DNA of 64,000 nucleotides from Rhypophila decipiens (taxonomy: Eukaryota; Ascomycota; Sordariomycetes; Sordariales; Naviculisporaceae): contig MU858073.1 in the NCBI GenBank assembly GCA_033297075.1, positions 239,356 through 303,355 of the forward strand, read 5' to 3'. Position 1 is the stretch's first letter, and each line of letters starts with the position of its first letter. The translations under genes were made by a program, and so were the position numbers. Under the pieces are notes generated by a model. The model did not search any database, was not told where the DNA came from, and saw only the letters and a program-made list of their open reading frames with translations. This document shows, piece by piece, positions 45,222 through 57,577 of this stretch.

Positions 45222-48200
45222 AGAGATTAGAGATATATTGGCTGAATGCAAGGAGATCAAGACGAAATGAGACGAAATATTTGCGAATGGAGCAACTTTG
45301 CTACAAGAGGCATGATCTGTTCTCATGACAAGAAAAGTAACCGCTCGAGGGCCGTATGCAAGCGCACTGACGTCGATGGGTTGGATTGAGGAAAGATTCC
45401 GTACGATTGCTGCAGTGCTGCTTGAGCAAGATTTGGGATTTCTGGGATGGTTGAGAAAAGATTTGAAATGTCTGAACCCGTGTTTCGGCAAGTCGAGTGT
45501 AGGCTGCCGCTGCCTTGAAATTTATTGTTGATGAGTGGGCCGAGTCAAATGAGAGACATCGATCCCACTTTGAGCCGCAAGGTCGAAAATTGGCAGGGAG
45601 CGTGCTGAAGGGATCAAAATATGGCTGATGATGATTTCAGTTCGAAAAGATATTTGAATGTAGTCGGAGGAGGGCCCGATACCGATCTCTTCAAAGGCTC
45701 CGAGTGCCCCTTTTTTGCAAAGATCAAGGGTCTGTGACTTGTCAGATTTGGATTCCAGTCTGGGAAGGTTTCTAGAACGGTCAACAGGTCCTTCCCGCGT
45801 TTACCCCTGGCCGTGACGCGGGTTCCCCTGAAAGACTGCGGCTCCCGAGGAAGTCAGGCGATTAGTGATTTGGGTGGAGAGCGGTTACGGAGCAGTTTCC
45901 GTTGCAGTTTGGCAGGTGCTGGGGGTCGACTGCGTGAAGAGTGAACACCCGGCCCCACTGGGCAAGCCCCCCGAGGACGGCCTGAACCGTGAACCGTGGC
46001 TTCCCCATACTGTCGGTAAGGGCTAAGGACCAGTGAGGCAGGCACGGCTCCCGTGTATCGCTCGGGTACCTGAATCCTTCCAAATCTTGTGGTCGATGAC
46101 GGCACGGCAAACAGCCAGGCGCCGAAGAATTGCTCCAGCCGAGGAATAAGATCAGGCATGTCTGATTCTCTACAAACCATCTCGCTTGACATTATCCCGC
46201 GCGCCTATGGCGCATCTTGCTTGCAAGTTTGTCAGCGAATCCTTGTTCGTACTTGTTACTTTTTTGTCACCGGCCTCCCGTTTTTTACCCCTTTTCGGAC
46301 CCCTGGTAGACAGACTCGAGGACCGACCCGACTCACCTCGGGGTACGGATACAACCTCGACTTTGCTTTTCATGTAGGCCGAGATGCCAGGACTCAACTC
46401 AAACAAGCCCCGGTCCTCCTCGCGACCAAGATCATGTCCTGAACTCACACAGTCCTACATGTTGTCACGCACGCATATCAAATGGTTTGCCTGCTGACAG
46501 CCCGCTTCCAGGAGCGGGGCACGCATGTGTGCGGCGTCGAGCCTGTTGATGGATGCGGTGTATCGTAACCCGTATTGACATGGACATGAAGATGTGTTTG
46601 AGCGCTGCCAGAGCCCGTCCAGGCAAAGGTGGTACCAAGCACGGCAGCAAGTCTCAAGCTCACTGCACAGGTGAGATGTCTCATCTCACTTGAGATAATT
46701 TCTTGCCGCATCAGGTGACATGGAGCAATAACGAGGCCTGGATCTCACATCACGACACCATGATATCGTGAAGGCTCTCCCCGAATCCATCCTTGCCGGC
46801 CAAAACATGGCAGCTCTGCCCAAATAGATGTCCGCAAAGAAAGAAAAAGAAAAAAAACCGATTCTCCACAAACTGGCCGCCTTGGGAGGCCAAGTGCGTG
46901 TGCGTGCGGCCGAAAGGAGAGACAGCCACCGCCTCTACCATCCACCCCTATTCGCATTTTTGCTCTCCTCGGGGCTGTCAGTGACCGAATGTCTCCACCC
47001 CTGGTTTGAGCATGTTGCAAAAAAGGAGAGAGTTATTACAGGCCACACTAAGGGTCCTACATAACATGCAGTGTAAAGGATGGGTAAACAAAGGATATCC
47101 ACAAAACTCACAACGGCCTGCCTGGCTTGGGGGGCCGTCTTACAGACAGCAACTTCGACTCTGGATCCGTGCGTCAACGATCAAGCTGGATCATGGATCA
47201 TATGGGATCGAGGAAGCGCTGAGACATGGATCAATATAGCCCGATCATGGAGAAGGAGGCTTAACACCCCCACCATCTTCCGCAGACCTGCAGCACACTT
47301 GGTACAGTGAGGAAGAGTCGCGATGCTCATGAACGATGTTTTTCAGGTGAGCAAGAAAGCAGTCTCAGGATGGACGTTACAGTACCGCACTGTACAGCTA
47401 TAGGGCAGGGAGGGTTCGCTATATATCAGCTGGCAGCTGGAACCTGTCAGTTCGGATACGGGCAAGACGATAGGGGTTGCCCCAGAACTTGCAGCCCACT
47501 TTTTGCTTGCTTTTGCATGCGTACGGGGTATAAGACTCCACTTACTGCCGCTTCGTCCGCACCACCTTGGCAAATGGTCAGTCTCCTTGTCCTGCAGCGC
47601 AATTTCAGGTTCTTCAAGGTCGGCTACGTACTCTCCGATTCTTATGTACAAGAGAGAGACGACAGGGCCCCGAAAGTTTGAACGACCTCCTGTCCTCGGC
47701 TTGACCCGCCGCCATTAACAAGCAAACGAACTGTGGAGAGCCCACTGATCGCCCTGCCCCTTTTACATGCTTGCCAACTCCTAGTTATTCCAACGCCTCT
47801 TAATAATTTTTTCTATCTTTCTAATACTTCTCCTTTCCATCCGAGTCTCTCCCACTTTGCTCCGGTAAAGTTGATTGCAAACAACCAGCCAGCGCCCTCC
47901 CGTTGCCACTTTCTTGTTTCGATACCCAGCCAGCCAGCATTTTTCCGACCTGCGAAGCCGAAACCCACCATTGCCATATTCCTACCCGAGGCAACAACAA
48001 GCTGTACCTAATTTGAAGAGACTGGAAGAAACCGATTGGGCAAACTCCCAACACTCGTCTCTCAATTGTCATACGCGCTGCCGCTTCAATTTGATAAGAC
48101 GATTTGGGAACAACCCCGCGCCAAGGTCCCCCGCCTTTACTATCGGAAGCCGTCTTGTTAGGCGCGCCCCTTTTCGGAGCCATATTTGCGACAGTCTCAA

Positions 48201-48227
48201 GTCACCAATCCACAAATCACAGAGACA

Positions 48228-49594
48228 ATGGCGGAAAAGCCGTCGGTGTTGATCATCGGCGGTCTTGGGTATATCGGGCGCTTCCTGGCTCTCCATATTC
48301 ACCAGAATGACCTGGCATCCGAGGTCCGCGTCGTCGACAAGGTCCTGCCCCAGCTCGCCTGGCTAGCGCCCGAGTTCGAGGAGGCATGTTCGGGGTCCAA
48401 GTTTATTCAGGCCGATGCGAGCAGAGAACGTATGTGATTTTTTATTTTTATATCTATACATGGAATGGACCAAATCCTGGAAGCCACGAACAGGAAATGG
48501 AGAAAAATCAACAGATGGCGGAATGGGTCTATAACGTACATGGGAGGGAACTAATCATGCGCACCACGCACAGAGGCCATGTCCAGAATATTCGACCGAC
48601 CCGACGGCAAGCAATGGGACTATGTCTTCAACTGCGGCGGCGAGACGAAATACTCGCAGGAGGACGAGGTGTACAAGCTGCGCTCGCTGGGCTTGTCACT
48701 GGCCGTGGGCAAGGAGGCGGCCAAGCGGGGCGTCAAGTGCTTCGTCGAGCTCAGCACGGGAATGGTCTACAAGCCCGACTCGTCGCCCAGCAAAGAGCAG
48801 GACAAGCTCAAGCCGTGGAGCAAGATTGCTGTTTTCAAGTTGCAGGCTGAGGAGGAGCTTGCCAAGATAGAAGGGTGAGTTTTATTTCTATTACGGAACT
48901 GGGGGGTGGTCATATTCATGGAAAAGGGGGGCCGGAATTCTGACCAAAATCTGTGTTATTCAACAGACTCAACCTCGTCGTCGTCCGACTGGCACATGTC
49001 TACGGCCCTTACGCATCACAATGGGTAGCGACGGCGCTCTCCATGGCGAGGACGTATAAAGCGCTCGAGTCGGAAATGAAGTGGCTCTGGACCAAGGACC
49101 TGCGCCAGAACACGGTGCACATCCACGACGTGACGCGCGCCTTGTGGGCCATCGCGGGCTGGTACACGACGGGGCAAAAAGCGAAATGGGACGACAAGGC
49201 CATGGGCAAGGTGCCCGTCTTCAACGTGGTCGACAAGGGCGTCACGACCCAGGGCGCGCTGGCGGATATCATTGGCCAGGTATTTGGCATCGAGACGGGC
49301 TTCCAGGGCAGCCTGATCAGCACTTTTGCCAAGCTCAATCTGGACAGTGTTGTTGACGAGGTCAATGATGAGTTGCTTGGTCCGTGGGCGGAACTGTTGG
49401 CTGACGCGGGCATCACGAGGCCTGGACCGCTGTCGCCTTTTATGGAGAAGGAGCTGCTCAAAGATACGGATTTGAGTATGGATGGCTCGCGGCTTGAGGA
49501 TATTGTGGGATTTTCGTATGAGAAGCCCAAGATTTCGAAGGAGCTGGTCGAGGAGGTTATTGAGAGCTATAAACGGATGAATTGGTGGCCTTAG
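48228..49594 (+). CDS. Atypical extended SDR (NAD-dependent epimerase/dehydratase family)
   Basis: Exons 48228-48429, 48574-48874 and 48967-49594 encode 376 residues; introns of 144 and 92 bp with GTATGT and GTGAGT donors. A Rossmann fold opens with VLIIGGLGYIG (G11-x2-G14-x2-G17), the NAD(P)-binding motif of extended SDRs, and NCGGETKY near 87-94 replaces the usual NxAA region. The third strand ends in ELSTGMVY (126-133), a normal place for the active-site Ser/Thr. The usual YxxxK is altered: the lysine is K156 but the tyrosine position (152) is isoleucine (KIAVFK). RLAHVYGPY and HIHDVTRALWAIA are standard epimerase/3beta-HSD motifs. The enzyme may act with Y133 or be a binding protein. Substrate is unknown; 3beta-hydroxysteroid dehydrogenase/isomerase relatives are the nearest I can name. 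Confidence 0.82.
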
Positions 49595-52500
49595 ACGACG
49601 AAAGGATGACACTGGTTCGGGAGGCGTTACGGGATATGAGGAACGCGCGCGAACGGCTCGACGCGATTCATTGACGGACGACGATGACGATTCTGGAGCA
49701 TCGACATACTACTACTACTACCATGGACCGACGGACGACATATAATAATTTTTTTCCTATTTGTTTAGACTACGATAAGAATGGGGCATCGAAGGCGTGG
49801 GTACGAGGATGGCATGGATGGTCGGTCGGATAAGGGCTGGAAAAGAAAGGGGAAGGATAAAGGGAGAATGCTATGCTGGCTGGCTCTTTGATGTACTTTT
49901 AGGATATCCATTTTCTTTTTTCTGGGAGGAAAAAGAAATCAGCGCTGGAGACGAAGATGAGCTGGTAGCAACTGATGCTTGCAAGCAGTTCTACCTACCA
50001 CTTACACACTTACACACACCTACTTGCCTTATATAATAATTGAATATACTTCTTACCTTTTGTGAAGTTGTATACTGCTTGCTCTGGAGGTTAGGGTCGG
50101 TGAAGATGCGTAGAGGTAGACCCATTGCACTGTTGCAGTAGTTAGTGGTCGGAAATAAAATACTGACCTTGTAACCATGCAGCGGTAAAGTACACAAATC
50201 TGTCCTTTGTTTTCCCTCTTGCGGGCACTTAAACAGCTGGTCGACCAGGAGCTCATTAAGCGTAAAATGGTGTTCTCTGACATGCCAAGCAAACCGGTCA
50301 GGCAAAAAAAAACTTGCGCAGAGGTCGTGAACAGATCTGAAATTAGTCGGTCCAGCGTTATCTGGATAACGAGGGAGATAGCCATCATCTTGATGAAGCG
50401 CGATGCTCAGCACCCAGTAGATCACACTAACAGTGTACAATCCGGAGTTTGTATTCTCCTGAGACTCATAATTAAAGTCTTGGATCAGGCTAAAAATCAA
50501 GACTGAAATCCTTTGTTAGACAAAGAAAACCTGTCTTTTCCCAGGTCTGAGACTTGTACATGTATTATGTAAAGTAGGTGTCCCTATATTTGGGCAACCA
50601 CTAGTCAGAAGATTTGGCACTTTCTTTTCCACGAGATAGCAGTATTTGAGTGGCTTAAGCTTACGGATATCATAATAATTAATTAAATCGTGAACTCGAG
50701 GATAGGTGCGTAGGAGGCATCGTGGTCTCTGCTGCGGCAGGGCAACCATGGTCATCATCCTATGCTTTCGGATAATTCAGTATCATGTTGAACTTGCTGC
50801 CTACAATCAAAGGCCCCTAGGTTCAGGATTAAGAGGAGGTGAAAATGAATATCAATGGTCGAAGGAGACTTGTGTGCCCGTAATGATGGAGAGCTAAAAG
50901 AGCCAGAGATCAGAGCTTCCGGGAATATTATTACGAGGGTTTTGCCCCAAATAGTGTGAACTCGGGTAGGAAAGTCAAAAGAATAGTCTATTTGCGTTGT
51001 GAAGAGACCCGAGTTGAGGGCAGTAGACGGAACGAGGGCTATATAAAAGGACGCGCGGGCCGGGTCATTCAAAATATTGAAATTAGATCTGACTTCCAGG
51101 AACGGCCGAGCAAGCATTAACATATAAACAGCAACCCATATTACTGGTACTACACTACCGGTATCAATAAGAAAGTGGCCGTGGCAAGTTTATCTGCCCT
51201 CGTCATGTGTCGAAGCTGTCGATATCACGGCTTCCAGGTTTCCCCAGATTCACACATCTGGGCCACCAGCCAGCCATATGCCACTAGCACTAACAGCAGC
51301 ACGACATTCACATGCCTCGGAAGCAACGATTAACAAAGTTTCACGGGCTGTTCCATGTTTCCATGCTACCTTGGCCTCTGCTTGGCTTGGGGGAGAGTGA
51401 TGGAGAAGGGAGGGATTTAGCGTGATTCTATTTCCTCCTGATCCTGGTACCCCGCATTCTTTTCCATCAGACAGATCTCCTTTTGAGAAAGCCTCTTTGG
51501 CTCGACGATGTTTGCTTGGGTTTTTCGAATCTGTTGAAGAGGGTGTGAATTTTGGTTATTTTATCGTGGGGTCTGGGTCGTCGTCTTGATCTTGCTTCCA
51601 TGTCATGGGGGGGGGGCATGATTATAGGAATTAATGTCCATTACCGGTGACCCGGGACTTGCTGACGTTGGAACGGCCTGGACGCTGATTGATGGTCCCG
51701 TCCCAACTCGGGCGGCACACGTGGGCTATTGGAGGTCCTGATATCAAAGACTGATTGATGTTCGTCTTGATGCCCCCTATTGGTATCTCTCAGCTGTCCC
51801 CACCTCCCCAATTTGGAGACGAGCTCCCCGCAACCACGGCGGGAGGGAACGATGAGGGGGAGGGGTTGATAGTGCGTCATTCTTGTGATACTCGAAAGTG
51901 ATATTGTTCCACAGAGCCCGACTTTTTAAATAAGAAATCAATACCCAAATCACATATTATGAGTAAGAAGGATAATTCAGAACTTCAGACTTGGAGTCAA
52001 GATTATACGTCTAGACCTACATACAAATGCCTGATGGGATAGCGGTTGCGATTTGAAGAGCTGACAAGGGGCAGGGACGCAACGTGCAGCAGCAGCATGT
52101 CAGAAAATTGGACCTCGGCCGTTGATCAGCCAAGAACACACACACAATCCACCCCTCCTTTTTGGGCCCTCGTTCCTGTCTGCCCCTTTTGTGTCTGCTA
52201 TATTTTTGACTTGTGATAATGCTACGAACACCATTTGCTACAGCAGCAATGCCCCCATAGTCCATTCAAGGGGGCGTAATGCTTGGGGAACCCCGCAAAG
52301 CATGGAGCAATGGGCAGTCACAAGAGAGTTTCCCCAGCCTTCCAAGTGCGTCTAGCAGACGTCAAACTCGGTGTAGACAGGTCGTTGTCCGGGGGTCGAT
52401 CGCAGGTACGGTCCGTGAGGTAGGGATAGCCAGTCAAGAAAGTTGTCTGAGGAAAGTGGGCTCTGTCCTTTGAACTCCCATAGCAACCCAACAAGGTACA

Positions 52501-52805
52501 TAAGAAGCTTGACCGATCCGGTTGCAGCATTCGAGCTTTTGCTTCCCATTTATATACATTATCCGAATCCCATCATCTCCATTTCTACTCTTACCTCGAA
52601 ACATTCCTTTTTTGATTTCAAGTCCTCATCTCATATATTACAAGGTATGTACTACTGCAACTATAACGCTTCTTGTCGCACCGGGCCTCTCTAGGCGCTG
52701 CATTTCAAAGTCAATTCCACTTGACGGGTAGAGCCGTTATGCTGACATCCGCCGCCTTCAACGCCATCAGATACCCTAACAGCAATTGACTTTTTGTTTG
52801 ACAAA
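49595..52805. other. Intergenic, 3.2 kb, with an AT-rich middle
   Basis: (TAC)n near 49706-49720, an AT-rich stretch around 50.0-51.1 kb and a G10 tract near 51606. The minus-strand frames at 49991-50500 and 50755-51123 have no recognisable features. A GTATGT at 52645 and an ACAG near 52782 could bound a 5'-UTR intron of the next gene; that is only a guess. Confidence 0.4.
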
Positions 52806-53454
52806 ATGGCTGCTCCCTCATCCAAGAACATTGGTGACCTCACCGGAAAATGGAAGATGGTAATTAAGTCCCGTGTTTCAATATCCACCAAACTTTCTCA
52901 CCACTGACACACAACCTCAGAACAAGTCCCAATCCGGCGCTCTCGAGCCGGTCCTCGCGCTCCAGGGCATAGGCTGGCTGACGCGCAAGGCCGTCGGCGC
53001 CGCAACATTCACCCTCGACGTGAAGCACTTCAACGCGCCCCCCGCGCCCCCCGCCGACCCCTCGTCCGGCCCCGTCTCGCACATTGAGATCGACCAGCTC
53101 GGCACGGGCGGTATCAAGGGGACCACCGAGAAGCGCTGCCTCGACAACACGTTCCGCGAGCACAGCGACTGGCTCTTTGGTAGCGTCAAGGGACAGTCTA
53201 GGTGGCTCGACGTCGAGGACATCGACGACGCCTACCTCAAGGCTGGCTTCTTGGAGGGCGACGAGGAAAAGGGCGGTCCCAACGGCGAGAAGCATATCAT
53301 TTCGTATGTCGAGTCTTTGGATCGCGGCTGGACGGCGACGCAGATTTGGGGATTCAAGAATATCGAGGGGGAGCGGAAATATGTGAGGAACGTGGTTGTT
53401 GCCAAGGGGGATGAGCGGGTCGAGGTCCAGCTTGTTTATGACTTTGTCGAGTAA
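52806..53454 (+). CDS. Calycin-like conserved fungal protein
   Basis: Exons 52806-52859 and 52921-53454 encode 195 residues; the 61-bp intron (GTAATT...CTCAG) is phase 0 after KWKM. The N-terminus has LTGKWKMNKS, a G-x-W at the start of the first strand as in lipocalins and fatty-acid-binding proteins. Alternating beta-strand patterns follow: GWLTRKAVG, TFTLDVKHF, SHIEIDQLGTGGIKGTTEKRCLD, and finally TATQIWGFKNIEGERKYVRNVVVAKG and VQLVYDF. I recall similar small proteins in many Pezizomycotina, all of unknown function. No signal peptide, so probably cytosolic. A lipid or small-ligand barrel is inferred from the pattern, not proven. Confidence 0.82.
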
Positions 53455-54350
53455 ACTGGTCATGTCATTTTGGATTGGAGACTTGCACTTTGTTCTTTTT
53501 TTGCGCTGCATAGCTCGCTGGCTACCTACCCTACCTAGATGACGAGGTGCGATTTACCTGCTTGCCTAGAATTCACCTCTTTGAATGCATGGCTTCGAGA
53601 ATACATGCACATCTTTTGATCATATGTCATGCTTCGAGCGGAATTGTGAGAGTTTAAACATGAAGATCTGGTTGTGATGGCAAGTTTAGAAGAGAAAAAA
53701 AGGCTGGACCTGATACTGGCGTGAATGCAACAGACACTGTGTTAAATTCATCGTCATATATATTACTATCTGGAAGTCCTTTGCATTCAACTTCCCGTTC
53801 ATACGCAGATTAGCCAATTCGTCTGATGCTTCCTAACCTGTCGGGCTTGCCAGCCTGGTCAAGCTGTCGTTCCATCATTATACAGCCGCGCATTTGCCAG
53901 GGAGCGGGGATGGTGAATACGAGCGACTCCTGTTTTTGATTCTTGGGAAAATGAAAATTCGTATTAAAAAAACCATATCCAGTTCTTTGCATCTACCCAG
54001 CCTTGGTATCGCCTTTTCCATGTTGAATGCTATCCGCGCTCCATGAAAGAAAACCGAGCAGTTGATATTGGGCAAAGGGAAAAAAGAAAAGCCTCCCATC
54101 TCGCCCGATCCGGTAACGCCACTCAAGATGCCATGATCCTCCCTGAAATCCCCTAAACTACTGATCCATGTCGTTGAATTACCGCCCAGTCCTCTCCCAT
54201 CACACCAGCCGAGCCGAGCCAACTCAAACGGCAGTTTTAAGGGCCTAACGAGCATATACCTCTGGCCCGAATATTTCCACTTGTCCGACCCTCAAAAGAA
54301 ATCACTTTCCGGCCCGAAAACAAAACTGATACTCAAATCGATGAATGCCC
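53455..54350. other. Intergenic between convergent genes
   Basis: 3' flanks of the calycin-like gene (plus) and the CBS gene (minus). I see no supported feature. Confidence 0.5.
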
Positions 54351-54934
54351 TTAGGCAGGCCTCCGCTTAACAAACTCCTCCAAGTCCCCCACCGTCGCAA
54401 CCCCAAGGACAAACCGCCTCCTATCGTCCGTAATGACAGCAAAGTCTTGTTTCGCACCATTCGTGGCCGCCCCCGCAAAGAAGGCTTCCAAATCTTCGAG
54501 CGGTGTGTCCATCGTAATCACCTGATACTTGTTTGCGCCGTCGCGGCTGCGCTTGAAGCGCATCATGGCGGTGCGGAGCTCGTCTTCCGGCTTGTGCTTT
54601 CCGTTCTCGAGGCTCGCTCGTAGGGATGGGATCGAGATGTACCCTAGCAGGGCCCGGGTTGTGCCGTCGACGACTGTTAGATGTGTGTAATCGCGCTCGA
54701 AGGCCATTGCTAGGGCTGTGTTGATTGTGTCGGAGGGGGTTAGGGAGAGGGCGGCGGGCGGATCGAGGTCTTCTACTGTTGCCTTTTTTTTTGCAAGTAT
54801 ACAAGTTAGTGGGAGAATTGTTTACCGATGGGTGGAAATGGACAAAAACATACCCCGCGATATCTGGATGCCCATTTCGAGACAAAGGGCTCTGAGATGT
54901 GGGATTGGACTGGTTGGGCCATTACATCGGTCAT
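54351..54934 (-). CDS. CBS-pair (Bateman module) protein
   Basis: Exons 54934-54854 and 54782-54351, phase 0, encode 170 residues; the 71-bp intron has a GTATGT donor, a CACTAAC branch site and an A-rich end. Two CBS motifs fill the protein. CBS1 covers about 30-85 (LTPSDTINTALAMAFERDYTHLTVVD, GYISIPSLR) and CBS2 about 98-165 (VITMDTPLEDLEAFF, FAVITDDRRRFVLGVATVGDLEEFV). CBS pairs bind adenine nucleotides or S-adenosyl compounds and act as energy sensors; a stand-alone pair may regulate a partner. Two in-frame ATGs lie close together (54934 and 54922); I use the upstream one. No targeting signal is obvious. Exact role is unknown. Confidence 0.85.
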
Positions 54935-56304
54935 TGTGGTGATTTCTTGTGTGAATATTTCCCTTGTCTTGCTCTTAAAGGTGGTTGTTCCCTTGCGGTG
55001 AGAGATCTCTGTCTATCGGCTGTTAGGTCGCTGAGGAGAGGTTGAGGTCACTGCTGTCAGGGATCCGTTGCCTTTGGGGTTCGGTTTTTTGTTCAACGAT
55101 GGATTCTGGTTTTGACTTTGCCTCGGCCAATCATCTGCGCCCAAAGCATGAAGAAAGGTCCAGCCCGCTGTACAGTCTGCCAAGAGGTGGGGGTGGATCC
55201 GGTGAGTAAGAGCTTCCGAGGGTTTATAAGTGCGATGACTGAGACGAGGCTGCACGTGGTGTTTAGAGATACATAATGGATCGGAAGAAAAGATGGGATG
55301 AAAGTGACTTACAGCGTTGTATATAATGATCGCGAGGATAAAGATTTTTATATTTATTGCAGATTGGGTTTCTTTGGGACATCTTGGAGGAAATCCCAAT
55401 ATGGATTAGCGGGTAGTCACGGTTCAGCACATGCACCCCTGCTACCTTCTGATATGCTAAGATAAAGCAATGGCGGGAAAGTTGGAAGGTGATGTCAGCG
55501 GGGACTGGCCAACCAAATGCCAGTCTATCCGACTTTGAGCAACCGCCGCACGATTCCGAGCTCTTTGTCGTATTCAAATAGGCTCACTAATATTGAATCA
55601 GCAGCTTCAATAAAAATCAAGGTGATGATGGCATTTTATGTGCCATGAAGGAGTCCATGAGACAACGGAAACGGAAAGAGCTACAGGCTCTGGTTTCAGG
55701 GCCATCTTGTACACTATGAGGTTTGGTGCGTTGGGAGTGTACTTGGGAATAGCGACCCTTGGTGGATAGCTCATGAGCACGCCTGCCTTGTTTTTGTCGT
55801 TCTTGTTCTGCTGTCAGTGGTGCACAGCACTTCCCGTCATCCGATTTGACCGGCCACAGCTGAAACCCGGTCGAGGAAGCTGCCCTGCCATCTTTGAATC
55901 CTCATCTCTTCACTCGACCACCCGGGCTTCTTTTGTTCTTATTTCCGAAGATACAATCCTAATCCTCATTCCCCTCATTCCCTTAATTTTCTCATCGCTT
56001 CTGGGACACCAACTGCAGCTTGCAAGCTTGCCAGGCCTGTTTCGTTCTCATCATTTGATCATTGACAGGGCTGTCGCCGACGCTGATATTTGCGAATCAC
56101 CAACGGTAAGCTCCTTCATCCGCTCGTAGCTTCGGATAGCTCTCTGGTGACATCATCTTCGACATCCCATCACTGCTGGGCTTGGCGTCCATTTCAAAGT
56201 TATTCGACACATGGCGACCGACCTCAATTTCCTGTGTACTAATCACCATACTGACATTGGTATCCCCCAGGCATCGAATCTTGCCGGTGATATACTGAGC
56301 CAAC
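54935..56304. other. Intergenic, divergent promoters
   Basis: About 1.4 kb between the CBS gene (minus) and the carrier gene (plus). The right part becomes C/T-rich near 55850-56050 (leader of the carrier). No coding frame is supported. Confidence 0.45.
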
Positions 56305-57577
56305 ATGTCGACCTTGTACCCGAAATACGAGACCCTCCAACAGGCGTTTGGGAGCCCCTATTTGCTCACTTGCCAACGAACCGCCCCGAAGCCTAGCGCT
56401 CCCACGCCATATCAAGCTCAGCCTGAGCTCTACTATGCTTACTCAGTCGTCGACGATGCAAAGAACAAGGCCAAGAAGCTGAGCGCCGAGGCCCAGAAGG
56501 ACTTTGATGCCGCCAGCCAGAAGGCACAGGCGGCTACCGGCAAGATCGAGCTGTATTCGGGCAAGTACTATGCTGCCTGCACATTTGGTGGGCTCCTCGC
56601 TTGTGTAAGTCGTCATGGTCAATCTTGCTACTCCTGGCCCGAACTGACCATGCCGTAGGGCGTGACACATACTGCAGTTACCCCGTTGGACCTGGTCAAG
56701 ACCAGACGGCAGGTCGACTCGAAGCTATACAAGGGCAACTTCCAAGCCTGGGGCCACATCTTCCGAAACGAAGGCTTCCGCGGCATCTTCACCGGTTGGA
56801 GTCCGACCTTCTTTGGCTACTCGGCCCAGGGTGCATTCAAGTACGGATGGTATGAGTTCTTCAAGAAGACGTACTCGGATATGGCTGGGCCCGAGGCCGC
56901 ATACAAGTACAAGACCACGCTGTACCTGACGGCGTCCGCCTCGGCCGAGCTCCTGGCCGATCTTGCCCTCTGCCCCTTTGAGGCCGTCAAGGTCCGCATG
57001 CAGGCCACCATCCCATCCCAGTACAAGGGAACGCTCGATGGAATCAGCCAGATCACGGCAAAGGAGGGCATCTCGGGCCTGTACAAGGGCCTGTACCCGC
57101 TTTGGGGACGCCAAATACCTTATACCATGATGAAGTTCGCCTCGTTCGAGACGATTGTTGAAATGATCTATGCGAGGCTTCCGGGAACGAAGGCCGATTA
57201 CAGCAAGGCGCAGCAGACGGGAGTTTCGTTCGCTGGTGGATACCTGGCTGGTATTCTCTGCGCCATCGTCTCTCACCCTGCGGATGTCATGGTCAGCAAG
57301 TTGAACGCCAATCGCCAGCCTGGCGAGGCCTTTGGCGCCGTCACCTCGCGGGTTTACGGCGATATTGGATTCAGGGGTCTCTGGAACGGTCTGCCGGTCA
57401 GAATCGTCATGATTGGTACCTTGACGGGTCTGCAGTGGATGATCTACGTAAGTTGTTTTCGTCAGATTTCAAGTATGGGATTGTGCTAACATAAACCTCG
57501 TCTAGGATTACATGAAGATCTTCTTTGGCTTGCCCACGACGGGAGGCGCTCCGCCCCCGGACCAGGTTAAGCATTAA
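56305..57577 (+). CDS. pic2: Mitochondrial phosphate/copper carrier, PIC2 type
   Basis: Three exons (56305-56604, 56659-57447, 57506-57577), all phase 0, encode 386 residues; introns of 54 and 58 bp. This SLC25 carrier of the inner mitochondrial membrane imports phosphate; yeast Pic2 also carries copper. Three carrier repeats are visible with signatures TPLDLVKTRRQ, CPFEAVKVRMQ and HPADVMVSKLN. YSGKYYAACTFGGLLACGVTHT at the first helix and PLWGRQIPYTMMKF and GLWNGLPVRIVMIGTLTGLQW closely resemble yeast Pic2 rather than Mir1. The ~85-residue N-terminal extension before the first helix is rich in Ala, Lys and Gln and may include a targeting sequence. It ends with LPTTGG-APPPDQVKH, like Pic2's LPTTG end. 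Identification is firm; copper transport is by homology only. Confidence 0.93.

Larger units (their letters stand above)
41922..48227. other. 6.3-kb gene-poor region
   Basis: The largest spacer in the window. It holds GGTAGGTA/TACCTTAGGTA-type motifs (42058-42072, 42340-42362), two near-identical 21-nt copies at 42499-42519 and 42595-42615, two perfect hairpins at 45159-45181 and 45202-45221, a GTACTGTAC element at 44732, and a weak cluster of overlapping frames at 43979-44659. No family is recognised and no splice model is convincing. The last ~500 bp are CT-rich and look like the promoter and leader of the SDR gene. Confidence 0.5.

Noticed and set aside
49991..50500. 169-codon minus-strand ORF in an AT-rich spacer
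   Set aside because: No recognisable features; composition unlike neighbouring genes.
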